Assembly: GCF_002929535.1 (NCBI RefSeq)
Contig: NZ_PJJO01000055.1
Coordinates: forward strand, 156,988-220,987
From: Cryobacterium sp. Y11
GTDB lineage: Bacteria > Actinomycetota > Actinomycetes > Actinomycetales > Microbacteriaceae
Length of the DNA stretch: 64,000 nt
Direction: 5' to 3'
How positions within the stretch are numbered: the first letter of the stretch is position 1; every line of letters starts with the position of its first letter. A model generated the notes under the pieces. That model had not been told where the DNA came from. It ran no database searches and worked only from the letters and a program-made list of their open reading frames with translations. The translations under genes were made by a program, and so were the position numbers. Shown one piece after another: positions 14,957-23,307 of the stretch.

Positions 14957-15870
14957 TGACATTGCTCACCACCGGCCTGGGTGCTCACATTCGTAGCGCC
15001 AGCATCCGCGGAAAAGTCCAGGGCGGAGAACACAGCGCCCGCTCGGTACTCTTTCTCATCGCGCTCTGGCTCTGCCTGTTTGTCGCGTTCGGCGTGCTCC
15101 TGACGCTCATCATCACGACACTCATCGACGGGTCCTCGCGGCTCGACTCACGTCTCGTGACCGAGTATCCCGCATCCGCTCCAGAACGGGCCGGATTTCG
15201 ACCTGCGATTCTCGGCTCCATCTGGGTGATCGGCGTCACTGCCGTGCTGACCATCCCTCTCGGCGTGGCCGCGGCCGTGCACCTGGAAGAATTCGCCGAT
15301 CGCACGAAGTGGTTCAATCGCGTGATCGAACTCAACGTGCAAAACCTGGCCGCAGTACCCTCGATCGTCTATGGCCTGCTTGCCCTCGGTTTTCTCGCGC
15401 TACTGGGTGTACAAAACAAGAACATCGTTATCGGCGGCGCCTTGGCCCTTGGGCTGCTCGTGTTACCGGTCATCATCATCTCCACCAGGGAAGCGTTACG
15501 GGCTGTTCCCCTCGAAATTCGTCAAGGGTCACTGGCACTCGGTGCGACACCGCTGCAAACCGTGTGGCGGCAAACTCTGCCAGCATCGATACCCGGCATC
15601 GCGACCGGCGCCATTTTGGGTTTGTCCCGCGCCCTCGGCGAGGCCGCTCCGCTGCTCATTCTCGGCGCGCTGGTATTTGTCAGTTTCGACCCGAATGGGC
15701 TACTCAGTGGGTACACCACGATGCCGATCCAAATTTTCAACTGGACGTCACGGCCGCAGGCCGAGTTCCACGAGCTGGCATCAGCCGGAAGTATCTTGCT
15801 GCTCCTGATTCTGCTCGCCATGAACGGGCTCGCCATCTTTATTCGCAACCGTTACCAGCAGCGCTGGTAG
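14956..15870 (+). CDS. pstA: Phosphate ABC transporter permease PstA
   Basis: The second permease subunit, 304 residues and six helices. Motifs are AAVHLEEFADRTKWFN, NLAAVPSIVYGLLALGF and the EAA loop EIRQGSLALGATPLQTVWRQ. Coupled to pstC by TGATG. The C-terminus is hydrophobic and ends in IRNRYQQRW, typical of PstA. Confidence 0.96.
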   Translation: MTLLTTGLGAHIRSASIRGKVQGGEHSARSVLFLIALWLCLFVAFGVLLTLIITTLIDGSSRLDSRLVTEYPASAPERAGFRPAILGSIWVIGVTAVLTIPLGVAAAVHLEEFADRTKWFNRVIELNVQNLAAVPSIVYGLLALGFLALLGVQNKNIVIGGALALGLLVLPVIIISTREALRAVPLEIRQGSLALGATPLQTVWRQTLPASIPGIATGAILGLSRALGEAAPLLILGALVFVSFDPNGLLSGYTTMPIQIFNWTSRPQAEFHELASAGSILLLLILLAMNGLAIFIRNRYQQRW

Positions 15871-15885
15871 CTAGACAGGACCCCC

Positions 15886-16776
15886 ATGACGACGAACACA
15901 CGCGCTGCCAGCTACACCACGGGTAGCAATCACACGCCCACCATCCAATTTCCGGCCGAACACGCCCATCGCAGCAACGGACTGCCCGATGTACCCAACG
16001 CCATCATCGAGTGCACAAACGTCAACGTGTATTACAACGATTTTCGCGCTGTCACGGGCGTTGACCTTGCATTTGGCTCGAAAGAAATCACGGCGCTTAT
16101 CGGCCCGTCCGGCTGCGGTAAGTCAACCCTGCTCCGCTCACTCAACCGGATGAACGACCTCATCGACGGAGCCCGCGTCGAAGGTACGGTCACTTTTCAG
16201 GGCGAAGACATCTACCACAAGGAAGTCGACGCCATCGAGGTGCGGCGCCGAATTGGGATGGTCTTTCAAAAGCCCAACCCGTTCCCCAAGTCGATCTACG
16301 ACAACATCGCCTACGGCCCCCGAGTAATCGGTATGAAGGCATCAAACATGGATGATCTAGTGGAGGAGGCCCTCACCAGGGCTGCCCTCTGGACCGAGGT
16401 GAAAGACAAGCTCAAGCAATCCGCTTTCGGCCTCTCGGGCGGGCAGCAGCAGCGCCTCTGCATCGCCCGCACCATCGCCGTCAAGCCCGACGTGATCCTG
16501 ATGGATGAACCCTGCTCCTCGCTTGACCCCATTGCCACATCGCGCATTGAAGACCTCATGTATGAGCTGCGCGAGGATTACACGATCATCATCGTCACCC
16601 ACAACATGCAACAGGCCGCCCGCGTGGCCGATCGCACCGCGTTCTTCACGGCCCTAGCCAGCGAAGAATCCGGCGACCGCACCGGTCTCCTGGTGGAATT
16701 CGACCGCACCAAGAAGATCTTCGAGAGCCCGGCCGATCAGCGCACCGAAGACTACATCTCGGGTCGATTCGGATGA
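15886..16776 (+). CDS. pstB: Phosphate ABC transporter ATPase PstB
   Basis: The cytoplasmic ATPase subunit, 296 residues. It shows Walker [10 protein letters not shown] near residue 76, signature LSGGQQQR near 184, Walker [17 protein letters not shown] and the switch His in [13 protein letters not shown]. An N-terminal extension of about 40 residues precedes the usual start of the domain. Its stop overlaps the next gene by 4 bp (ATGA), so the response-regulator gene belongs to the operon. Confidence 0.97.
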   Translation: MTTNTRAASYTTGSNHTPTIQFPAEHAHRSNGLPDVPNAIIECTNVNVYYNDFRAVTGVDLAFGSKEITALIGPSGCGKSTLLRSLNRMNDLIDGARVEGTVTFQGEDIYHKEVDAIEVRRRIGMVFQKPNPFPKSIYDNIAYGPRVIGMKASNMDDLVEEALTRAALWTEVKDKLKQSAFGLSGGQQQRLCIARTIAVKPDVILMDEPCSSLDPIATSRIEDLMYELREDYTIIIVTHNMQQAARVADRTAFFTALASEESGDRTGLLVEFDRTKKIFESPADQRTEDYISGRFG

Positions 16777-17477
16777 CCCTCGTCGTTGAAACTCCAACCT
16801 GGCCGCTGCACGTGCTGGTCATCGACTCCCCCACACCGCTGCACCGTGGCAGCCCGGCCGAATTTCGCCGACGTGGCATCTCGCTCAGTCGATCGGTCAG
16901 CGGATTCGCGGCCCTACGAATGCTGGCGCACGAACCAGACTCGGTCGTCGTGGCCCCGACCGATATGACCGATATGGCCGTGCTCGATTTCATCGAAATT
17001 GTCGTTGAACTCGCCCACGCACCCGTTCTGATCGGCCTGACCGCCACTCTGCCAGACGGACTCGTCGCCGAGGGCCTCAGCCGCGGCGCGGCTGGTCTGG
17101 TCGCGCTTCCGCTGACACCGTCGCGTCTCGCATCCGCTGTGGGGCCGATGCGGCGCGGTCATGACCATGCGCCAGACGTGGAGCTGACCTGTGGTCGGCT
17201 CGTGCTCAACGCGGCAGAACACCGAGTGCTCGTGCGCGGCGTTGAGGTGAATTTCTCGCCGAAGGAATTCGAGGTTCTGCAGTACCTCATGCTCGGTTTT
17301 CCCAAGCTGGTGTCCCTCGATGAACTCGTGCGCAACTTCGCGGACGGAGATCCCACACACGCTATTCGCGTTCGAATCACCGTGTCGCGCATTCGCACGA
17401 AGTTTGCGCTCGCAGCGCCCGGCCTTCCGCCGATCATCGAGACAATTCGCGGGATCGGCTACCGGATCGCCGGCTGA
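16773..17477 (+). CDS. Orphan OmpR/PhoB-type regulator with a degenerate receiver domain
   Basis: A 234-residue DNA-binding protein. The C-terminal winged-helix domain is intact ([43 protein letters not shown]). The N-terminal receiver keeps the fold ([12 protein letters not shown]) but not its chemistry. The phosphorylated Asp position falls in SVVVAPTDM with Ala/Pro instead of Asp, and the conserved Lys near the end is absent ([11 protein letters not shown]). No histidine kinase gene is next to it. It is coupled to pstB. It resembles GlnR-like atypical regulators in logic and probably acts on the phosphate or arsenic genes nearby. Its 3' end overlaps the opposing arsC-type gene by 19 bp. 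Confidence 0.85.
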   Translation: MTLVVETPTWPLHVLVIDSPTPLHRGSPAEFRRRGISLSRSVSGFAALRMLAHEPDSVVVAPTDMTDMAVLDFIEIVVELAHAPVLIGLTATLPDGLVAEGLSRGAAGLVALPLTPSRLASAVGPMRRGHDHAPDVELTCGRLVLNAAEHRVLVRGVEVNFSPKEFEVLQYLMLGFPKLVSLDELVRNFADGDPTHAIRVRITVSRIRTKFALAAPGLPPIIETIRGIGYRIAG

Positions 17478-18445
17478 ACGCCCGGCCCCATCTCGGCCAA
17501 AAGTGCGTGTACTCGCGCGCTGATCTCATCACGAATGAGCCGCACCTCTTCCAGAGACTTGCCAACGGGATCCTCCAGATCCCAGTCCATGTAGCGGCGC
17601 CCGGGATAGATCGGGCAGGCATCGCCGCAGCCCATGGTGATGACATAGTCGGCGGCCTGCACAACCTCTTCGGTCAACGGTTTCGGAAACTCGGTCGCCA
17701 GCGGAATACCGATTTCGTCGAGGGCTTCAACGACGATCGAATTCACTGCCGCCGCCGGGGCTGATCCTGCCGTGCGCACGTGCACGGTATCGCCGGCAAG
17801 CTGGCGAAGAATGGCGGCAGCCATCTGCGATCGCCCGGCGTTCTGCACGCACACAAAGAGCACTTCGGGTGTGCCGCGGAGGACCAGACCTTCCACCGTT
17901 GCTAGCGCGCTGAGTCGGTCGGTGGCAAATTTGGCCGTCAGTGACGGCAGAAATCGAACGATCTGGGCACGTTCGGCGAGGAGTGAATAGCTTTCGGTGA
18001 CATAGCGCGCCACGGTCTCCTGCGAGAACGTTGAGCTGAACCGGTAGGACAAATCATCGACTATTCGCGCGATCACGCCGGGAACAGCATCCGTTTGGGT
18101 GGGCGCGGTCACTGCGCTCTTCTGCTCTGTCTCGCTCGGCCCCGGCGAAGCCAGCAGGCGTCCGAAGCAAACCCAGGCATCTGCGGTCAACTGGTACTGA
18201 CCACGAAGGTCCGAGGCCAGGAGGCCAACGGCAGCCAAATCCAAGAGCGCACCGCTGACCGTCGCGGCAGGCAAGACGAGGGCGCTAGCGAGCCAATTTT
18301 GGGAGTGCGGGGACTCGGGCGTCGCTGCAATCAAACTCAGCAACCTGAGCGTGACCGGGTCGGTGAGCGCGCTGATCTGGTGGGCGCGAGCGCGGGCCGC
18401 TTCCGGGTCGAGCGGGCGGCCAATCGTGCGGGGAACTTTAGACAC
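17459..18445 (-). CDS. ArsR-like / three-helix bundle / arsenate reductase (LMW phosphatase) fusion
   Basis: A 328-residue three-part protein. Residues 20-100 form a winged-helix ArsR-like domain (ISALTDPVTLRLLSLIAA). Residues 120-185 match the three-helix bundle seen before actinobacterial arsenate reductases (VIARIVDDLSYRF ... ESYSLLAERA). Residues about 195-320 are a low-molecular-weight phosphatase-type ArsC: FVCVQNAGRSQM gives the CX5R loop, with GCGDACP and a DWDLEDPVG segment, as in mycothiol-linked mycobacterial ArsC. It should reduce arsenate to arsenite, which ArsDA would then help extrude. It is cotranscribed with arsR 3 bp upstream. Its DNA-binding domain could make it a sensor-enzyme, but that is inference. 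Confidence 0.88.
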   Translation of the reverse strand: MSKVPRTIGRPLDPEAARARAHQISALTDPVTLRLLSLIAATPESPHSQNWLASALVLPAATVSGALLDLAAVGLLASDLRGQYQLTADAWVCFGRLLASPGPSETEQKSAVTAPTQTDAVPGVIARIVDDLSYRFSSTFSQETVARYVTESYSLLAERAQIVRFLPSLTAKFATDRLSALATVEGLVLRGTPEVLFVCVQNAGRSQMAAAILRQLAGDTVHVRTAGSAPAAAVNSIVVEALDEIGIPLATEFPKPLTEEVVQAADYVITMGCGDACPIYPGRRYMDWDLEDPVGKSLEEVRLIRDEISARVHALLAEMGPGVQPAIR

Positions 18446-18448
18446 GTG

Positions 18449-18778
18449 TCACCTCAGAAGATCGAGTATGGCGGATTTGCGACTGGTGGCAATGGAATGC
18501 CAGACCTGGCGCCCGCGCTGCTCCCGCACCAGGAGACCGTCGTCGACGAGGATGCGCAGGTGATGGGTGATCGTCGGCTGGGTCATCCCGAGCGTTTTCG
18601 CGAGATCGCCCACGGTCACCTCGCCCGATTGTGCGCCGGCGATCATGCTCAACAGCTGGAGCCGGGTGGGATCCGCCACCGCACGCAGGGTGCGCGCCAA
18701 CAGCTCAGCGGACGTGCGGTCAAGTGGCATGACCGACTGCGCTGCGAATGCGTCGTCGTGACGAGCGGATGAGGGCAT
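18449..18778 (-). CDS. arsR: ArsR-family transcriptional repressor
   Basis: A 109-residue winged-helix regulator. The core reads ARTLRAVADPTRLQLLSMIA, then GEVTVGDLAKTLGMTQPTIT, HHLRILVDDGLLVREQRGRQ. It lacks the classic ELCVCDL metal motif in helix alpha-3, so the ligand-binding Cys of enteric ArsR is missing and sensing must differ. It sits directly ahead of the fusion arsenate reductase. It is the best local candidate for binding the ATAGA-N6-TCTAT repeats at 12849-12919. Confidence 0.9.
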   Translation of the reverse strand: MPSSARHDDAFAAQSVMPLDRTSAELLARTLRAVADPTRLQLLSMIAGAQSGEVTVGDLAKTLGMTQPTITHHLRILVDDGLLVREQRGRQVWHSIATSRKSAILDLLR

Positions 18779-18858
18779 GCAATCAGTCTATGGGCGTGCC
18801 CCGACTCGGATTTCAGCGAGCTCACGACAGGGTCCAGCCTCAACCCAGCCGATGCCTG

Positions 18859-18883
18859 GCTTCCCTTCTCAACGTCGGGAAGC
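18859..18883 (-). terminator. Hairpin downstream of tRNA-Thr
   Basis: GCTTCCC and GGGAAGC pair around 11 bases, 9 bp past the tRNA 3' end on the minus strand. No T-run follows, so it is a weak terminator or processing signal. Confidence 0.35.
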
Positions 18884-18891
18884 ACGTAGGG

Positions 18892-18964
18892 AGCCGCCTG
18901 TCAGAATCGAACTGACGACCTTCTCATTACGAGTGAGATGCTCTACCAACTGAGCTAAGGCGGC
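18892..18964 (-). tRNA. tRNA-Thr (anticodon CGT)
   Basis: The minus strand folds as a full cloverleaf: acceptor GCCGCCT/AGGCGGC with discriminator T, D-arm TTAGCTCAGTTGGTAGAGC, anticodon stem TCTCA/TGAGA around CTCGTAA (anticodon CGT, reading ACG), and a T-arm with GTTCGATTC. No CCA is encoded. Its 3' end points toward the metal/arsenic region. Confidence 0.95.
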
Positions 18965-19009
18965 GTTACCAGAATGCCCATAAGGCACGCGGTGACACAG
19001 CAGCCAAGC

Positions 19010-19648
19010 CTAGTCGTTTCTGCGGGTCATTCTGTACATCTCGGCGAATGAGGCGTTCACGAGCTTCGACAGTGGGCGCGCACCGTCACCCTCTGCCCAG
19101 CACCGCCACGCATGGCGGATCGCAGCGACGGCCACGAGTGTGAATAACAGGGCGCGCTGAGTCAACTCGACCCGGTCGCCGGCGAGAGCGGGAGCATCCG
19201 CTCTGAAACGTCTCTCAATGACCTGCTGCAACTGGTCTTCGAAGTCGCACAGGGTGGCCATGCGCATGCCGAACAGGTAGGAACTCTCTTTCATGACCGT
19301 GTAGCGGAGCTGATGAATTTCGCGATCGGCTTCGGTGCGCTCGAGGCTCTTGGAGAGCAGCACGGCCAGGTCATCGAGCACGTCGCCGTCTGGGCCACCG
19401 GCGACAAAACGCTCGATATCTTCAGCGGATGCCATTCCTGCCGCGTCCCCGATCAAGGCGGCATCTTTCGAGGGGAAGTAGTTGAAGAACGTGCGCGGTG
19501 AGACGTTGGCGACTCGGCTGATGTCCTCGACCGTGACGTGCTCGATGCCGCGCTCGCGCGACAGGGTCAGCACGGCGTGTTGGATAGCGCGCCGAGTGGC
19601 GAGGCGCTTGCGCTCGCGCAATCCGGGCGCTTCAGCTTCGAGAGACAT
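19010..19648 (-). CDS. TetR-family transcriptional regulator
   Basis: A 212-residue repressor. The N-terminal helix-turn-helix domain reads RLATRRAIQHAVLTLSRERG, then VTVEDISRVANVSPRTFFNY with FPSKDAAL. The C-terminal ligand domain is typical in size and not assignable. It stands between tRNA-Thr and the secreted hydrolase, separated from the latter by about 25 bp on the same strand. Confidence 0.92.
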   Translation of the reverse strand: MSLEAEAPGLRERKRLATRRAIQHAVLTLSRERGIEHVTVEDISRVANVSPRTFFNYFPSKDAALIGDAAGMASAEDIERFVAGGPDGDVLDDLAVLLSKSLERTEADREIHQLRYTVMKESSYLFGMRMATLCDFEDQLQQVIERRFRADAPALAGDRVELTQRALLFTLVAVAAIRHAWRCWAEGDGARPLSKLVNASFAEMYRMTRRND

Positions 19649-19673
19649 GGGCCAATTGTTTCACAGCCCTGAG

Positions 19674-21251
19674 TTAGCACTGTGGGTCGGCGGCCGGAAC
19701 TACCCCGTCGACTAGGTAGGAGTCCACGGCGTCATTCACGCAGGAGTTCGACTTGTTGTATGCGGTGTGGCCCTCTCCGGTATAAGTCACGAGGGTGCCA
19801 CGCTCCAGTTGTTTGGCCAGTTGCTGCGCCCAAACGTAGGGGGTCGCTGGGTCATTGGTCGTGCCCACCACCAGAATCGGTGCGGCTCCGGCGGCGTGAA
19901 TCTGGGTGCGTTCCCCGGTGAATGTATAGGGCCAGTTGGCACAGCCGATGTCGCCGAAACTCATGAACGGGCCGATCACGGGAGCCGCAGCCTCAAGTTC
20001 GGCGGCCTGCGCGCGCATCGCTGTCGGGTCGGCGTTGTAGGGATAGTCGATGCAGTTAATGGCCATGAATGCCTCGGTGGAGTTGTCGGTGTAGTTGCCA
20101 TCGGCATCACGACCGTTGTACGCGTCAGCGAATTGGAACGCAGCGTCGGCGTTGCCGTGCAGAACGGTGTCGAACATGATGCTCAGCTGCGGCCACGCGG
20201 TGGCCTGATAGAGCGGATAGATGATCGCCGTGAGCAGGGCGTTACCGCCGAGCTGACGCCCATCCGCCGCCGTGATCGGGCTGACATCAACGGATGCCAG
20301 CAGCGCGCCAATCGTCGTCATCGCGCCCTCGACACTCCCGCGGAACGGGCAGTCCGCTCCCGCAATGCAGTCGGTGAGGTAGGAGCGCAGGGCGTTTTCG
20401 AAGCCGACGGCTTGAGTCTTGGTCACCTCAAAATTGCTCGTCGACGGGTCGACGGCACCGTCGAGCACAAAGCGGCCGACCATGTCGGGGTACAGCTCGG
20501 CGTAAGTGGCCCCGAGAAAGGTGCCGTAGGAGTATCCGAGGTAGTTCAGTTTCGTGTCGCCGAGCACCGCACGTAGCAGGTCGAGGTCGCGGGCGGCACT
20601 GACGGTGTCGACCGTTCCGAGCAACGGCCCGGTTTTCTCCGCACACGCGGTCGCGAAGGCGTCGGACGAGGCGGCGAGCTCAGCGATCCAGGCATCCGTA
20701 CCGCGCTTGGCCGTGGTCAAACCATAGAGATACTCGTCCATCTGGGCCGAGTCGTAGCAGGCAACGGCCGAGGACCGGCCAACCCCGCGCGGGTCGAAAC
20801 CGACGACATCGAAGCTCTCCTGCAGTTTTTCGTCGGTGGCGTAGTTGAGGGAATCCTTGATGAAGTCGTAGCCGGATCCGCCCGGGCCGCCGGGGTTCAC
20901 CAGCAGCGATCCGATGCGGTCGCCTCCGGTGGCGACGTGGCGAATCAGCGCGAGCGAGATATCACCGGCGCCCGGATCGGTGTAGTCGAGCGGCGCGGAG
21001 GCTTCGGTGCACTGCATGCCGTCGCCGCAGTCCTTCCACTGCAATATCTGGCTGTAGAACGGGTCGAGCGCGTCGGCAACCTGCTCGCCGGTGGGGGTGG
21101 ACTGGGCGGGGCCGGCATCCGTCGCAAACCAGGCGGCGCATCCGCTCAGAATGAGCGTGAGGGCCAGGGCTGCTGCCGTGGTACTGATGGCACGAATGCT
21201 GCGGTTCAACGGGGTCCTCTTTTTCGTGGCGAAGCGGATGCTGCCGCTCAC
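19674..21251 (-). CDS. Exported alpha/beta-hydrolase lipoprotein (tripeptidyl aminopeptidase-like)
   Basis: A 525-residue lipoprotein: basic N-terminus, hydrophobic segment and lipobox LSGC near residue 38. The fold shows an oxyanion stretch NPGGPGGSGYDF, FDPRGVGRSS, the nucleophile elbow GYSYGT, a late Asp in VVGTTNDPATPY and the catalytic His in GEGHTAY. This combination is characteristic of the Streptomyces SlpD/tripeptidyl aminopeptidase family. It probably trims peptides outside the cell. The C-terminus carries Cys pairs (NSC, PQC) that could form disulfides. Confidence 0.9.
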   Translation of the reverse strand: MSGSIRFATKKRTPLNRSIRAISTTAAALALTLILSGCAAWFATDAGPAQSTPTGEQVADALDPFYSQILQWKDCGDGMQCTEASAPLDYTDPGAGDISLALIRHVATGGDRIGSLLVNPGGPGGSGYDFIKDSLNYATDEKLQESFDVVGFDPRGVGRSSAVACYDSAQMDEYLYGLTTAKRGTDAWIAELAASSDAFATACAEKTGPLLGTVDTVSAARDLDLLRAVLGDTKLNYLGYSYGTFLGATYAELYPDMVGRFVLDGAVDPSTSNFEVTKTQAVGFENALRSYLTDCIAGADCPFRGSVEGAMTTIGALLASVDVSPITAADGRQLGGNALLTAIIYPLYQATAWPQLSIMFDTVLHGNADAAFQFADAYNGRDADGNYTDNSTEAFMAINCIDYPYNADPTAMRAQAAELEAAAPVIGPFMSFGDIGCANWPYTFTGERTQIHAAGAAPILVVGTTNDPATPYVWAQQLAKQLERGTLVTYTGEGHTAYNKSNSCVNDAVDSYLVDGVVPAADPQC

Positions 21252-21300
21252 GTTACCGAAAGCGGCTGGGAGTCAGTGTTTCGGTGTCACTGTTTTCGGT

Positions 21301-21345
21301 GTCACTGTGGGCGGCGTCACTGTGGGCGGCGTCACTGTGGGCGGC
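21301..21345. repeat. Three tandem copies of a 15-bp unit at the end of holB
   Basis: GTCACTGTGGGCGGC occurs three times without gaps at 21301, 21316 and 21331. Two decayed copies (GTCACTGTTTTCGGT-like) precede it. The stop codon of holB lies inside the third unit. A similar word, GTCACTCTGGCCCGC, is repeated at 26716-26783. Confidence 0.9.
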
Positions 21346-22549
21346 GGATCGCCGAGACGAGCATCGCCTCGAGGGCAAGGGCCGGTGCGACGTTGCCCTG
21401 GATGCGCTGCCGGGCGAGCGCGATGGCATCCATGGTGGCGACGGTGGCTTCTGGAGCGCTGGCCGCGCTCGCTGTACGCAGTTCGGCGAGCAGTTCGAGG
21501 TTGATCACGGCTTGTTGCCGGCCGAGCTGCATCATGCAGACGTCCCGGTAGAGCGAGGCGAGGTCGACCAGAATACGGTCGATTCCATCGCGCAGGCTGC
21601 GCACCGCGCGCCGCTTCTGGTCGTCTTCGAGGGCCTTGATCTGACTGCGCAGCCCCGGAGGAACCGACTGCCCGGCCTCGACCCCGAGCGAGCGCAGCAT
21701 ACCGTCTCGCTCGGCGGCATCCAGCTCGATCGTGATGGCCTTGGCGTCGTCACCGGCGATCGCGAGTAACCGGGCAGCCGCGTTGACGGCAGCAGACACC
21801 GAGCGGATGCCGAGGGCCGTTCGCAGCGTTTCCTCACGCCGGGCCCGCGCGTCGGCGTTGGTGGCGAGCCTCCGCGCCATGCCAATGTGACTCTGGGCGA
21901 GCCGGGCGCTGCTGGAGGCAATGACGGGGTCGACGCCGTTGCGGCGCACCAGCAGATCGGCGACGTCGGCGACGCTCGGAACGCGCAGGCGCACGGTGCG
22001 CACGCGTGAACGGATGGTGGGGAGCAGGTCGGCCTCGCTGGGGGCGCACAGAATCCAGACCGTTCGTTCTGGTGGTTCTTCGAGGGCCTTCAACAACACG
22101 TTCGAGGTGCGCTCGACCATGCGGTCGGCGTCTTCGACGACGACAACCCGGTAGCGACCCACCGACGGCGAGTACTGCGAGCGGGCGACGGCTTCCTTGA
22201 CGGATTCCATCTTGATGATGACGCCCTCGGTGCTGAGAACACTGAGGTCGGGGTGCGTGCGGGCCTCCACCTGGCGGGCGGCGGCGAGGTCGCCGTCTGG
22301 CGTGCCGGGGCTCAGCAGCGCCGCAGCAAAGGCGAAGGCGAGGTTGGATCGGCCAGAACCGGGCGGTCCGGTGATCAGCCAGGCATGAGTCATCGAGGCG
22401 GACTCGGCGCTGCCGGTATCGGTCGTCGCGGCCTCCATTGTGGTGCCGGTATCGGAGTCGGAGCTGCTTGCGGACGGCACGCGTTGCGCCGCCGCCCGGA
22501 AGATGGCGATCGCATCGGCCTGTCCCGTTAGGTTGTCCCACACTGCCAT
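21332..22549 (-). CDS. holB: DNA polymerase III subunit delta'
   Basis: A 405-residue clamp-loader subunit. The N-terminus reads MAVWDNLTGQADAIAIFRAA. The P-loop is GPPGSGRS, with Arg in place of the catalytic Lys as usual for delta', which does not hydrolyse ATP. Further motifs are VVVVEDADRMVERTSNVLLK, ALEEPPERTVWILCAPSEAD and TIRSRVRTVRL (sensor-1-like). It follows tmk on the same strand after 140 bp, the actinobacterial order. Confidence 0.95.
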   Translation of the reverse strand: MAVWDNLTGQADAIAIFRAAAQRVPSASSSDSDTGTTMEAATTDTGSAESASMTHAWLITGPPGSGRSNLAFAFAAALLSPGTPDGDLAAARQVEARTHPDLSVLSTEGVIIKMESVKEAVARSQYSPSVGRYRVVVVEDADRMVERTSNVLLKALEEPPERTVWILCAPSEADLLPTIRSRVRTVRLRVPSVADVADLLVRRNGVDPVIASSSARLAQSHIGMARRLATNADARARREETLRTALGIRSVSAAVNAAARLLAIAGDDAKAITIELDAAERDGMLRSLGVEAGQSVPPGLRSQIKALEDDQKRRAVRSLRDGIDRILVDLASLYRDVCMMQLGRQQAVINLELLAELRTASAASAPEATVATMDAIALARQRIQGNVAPALALEAMLVSAIRRPQ

Positions 22550-22638
22550 GAGTCAAGGGTAACCCGCCCCACCGACACGCCCGCGCGCCCGCGCGCCCGC
22601 GCCAGTCTCCTGGCGGTCGGGGCCCGGGCCCCGTCCAC

Positions 22639-22681
22639 GGGCCCAGTTTATAAACTAGGCCCAGGTTTCTAAGCTGGGCCC
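22639..22681 (-). other. Hairpin between tmk and holB
   Basis: GGGCCCAG and CTGGGCCC are perfect inverted arms, with two further GGCCCAG-like words between them. It lies in the 140-bp gap after tmk and before holB. It could be a terminator or attenuator, but no T-run follows on the minus strand. Confidence 0.4.
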
Positions 22682-22689
22682 GGAAATAG

Positions 22690-23307
22690 TTAGAGAAGCG
22701 GGGCCACCCGGGCGCGGATGGTGGCGGCGATCTCGGCGGCGGGGGCGGCGGCATCCACGACCAAGAAGCGCGCGGGCTCGGCGGCGGCGAGCTCGAGAAA
22801 AGCGACCCGCACGCGGGCGTGAAAATCGTTCTTCTCGGCCTCGAGGCGGTCGAAGACCTTGTCGTCGGCGTCGAGGCGGGCCCGGGCGACGCGCGAATCG
22901 AGGTCGAGCAGCACGGTCAAATCGGGCAGCAGCCCCTCGGCCGCCCAGAGCGAGAGGTCACGCACCTCGGTGGCACCGAGCACGCGGCCGGCTCCCTGAT
23001 AGGCAACGGATGAGTCCAGGTAGCGGTCCTGCACAATCACCTCGCCGCGGGCGAGCGCCGGTCGCAACTTCGTGCCAACGTGCTGGGCCCGGTCGGCCGC
23101 GTACAGCAACGCCTCGGCGCGCGGATCAACCTCGCCGCGGTGGTGCAGCACGATCTCGCGGATCCGGGCGCCGACATCCGTTCCCCCGGGCTCACGGGTG
23201 CGCACGACCGTGCGACCCCGCTCCTCGAGCCAATCGGTGAGCAGTTGCGCCTGCGTGGTTTTGCCCGCTCCGTCGCCGCCCTCGAGGGTGATGAAGAGGC
23301 CGGTCAC
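22690..23307 (-). CDS. tmk: Thymidylate kinase
   Basis: A 205-residue kinase that makes dTDP from dTMP. Motifs are GLFITLEGGDGAGKTTQAQL (P-loop), RTREPGGT with the DR(E/P)-type TMP site, and QDRYLDSSVAYQGAGR. The LID region follows after LDLDSRVARARLD. The length is normal. Its start overlaps the topA stop by 4 bp (ATGA), so it is translated with topA. Confidence 0.96.
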   Translation of the reverse strand: MTGLFITLEGGDGAGKTTQAQLLTDWLEERGRTVVRTREPGGTDVGARIREIVLHHRGEVDPRAEALLYAADRAQHVGTKLRPALARGEVIVQDRYLDSSVAYQGAGRVLGATEVRDLSLWAAEGLLPDLTVLLDLDSRVARARLDADDKVFDRLEAEKNDFHARVRVAFLELAAAEPARFLVVDAAAPAAEIAATIRARVAPLL

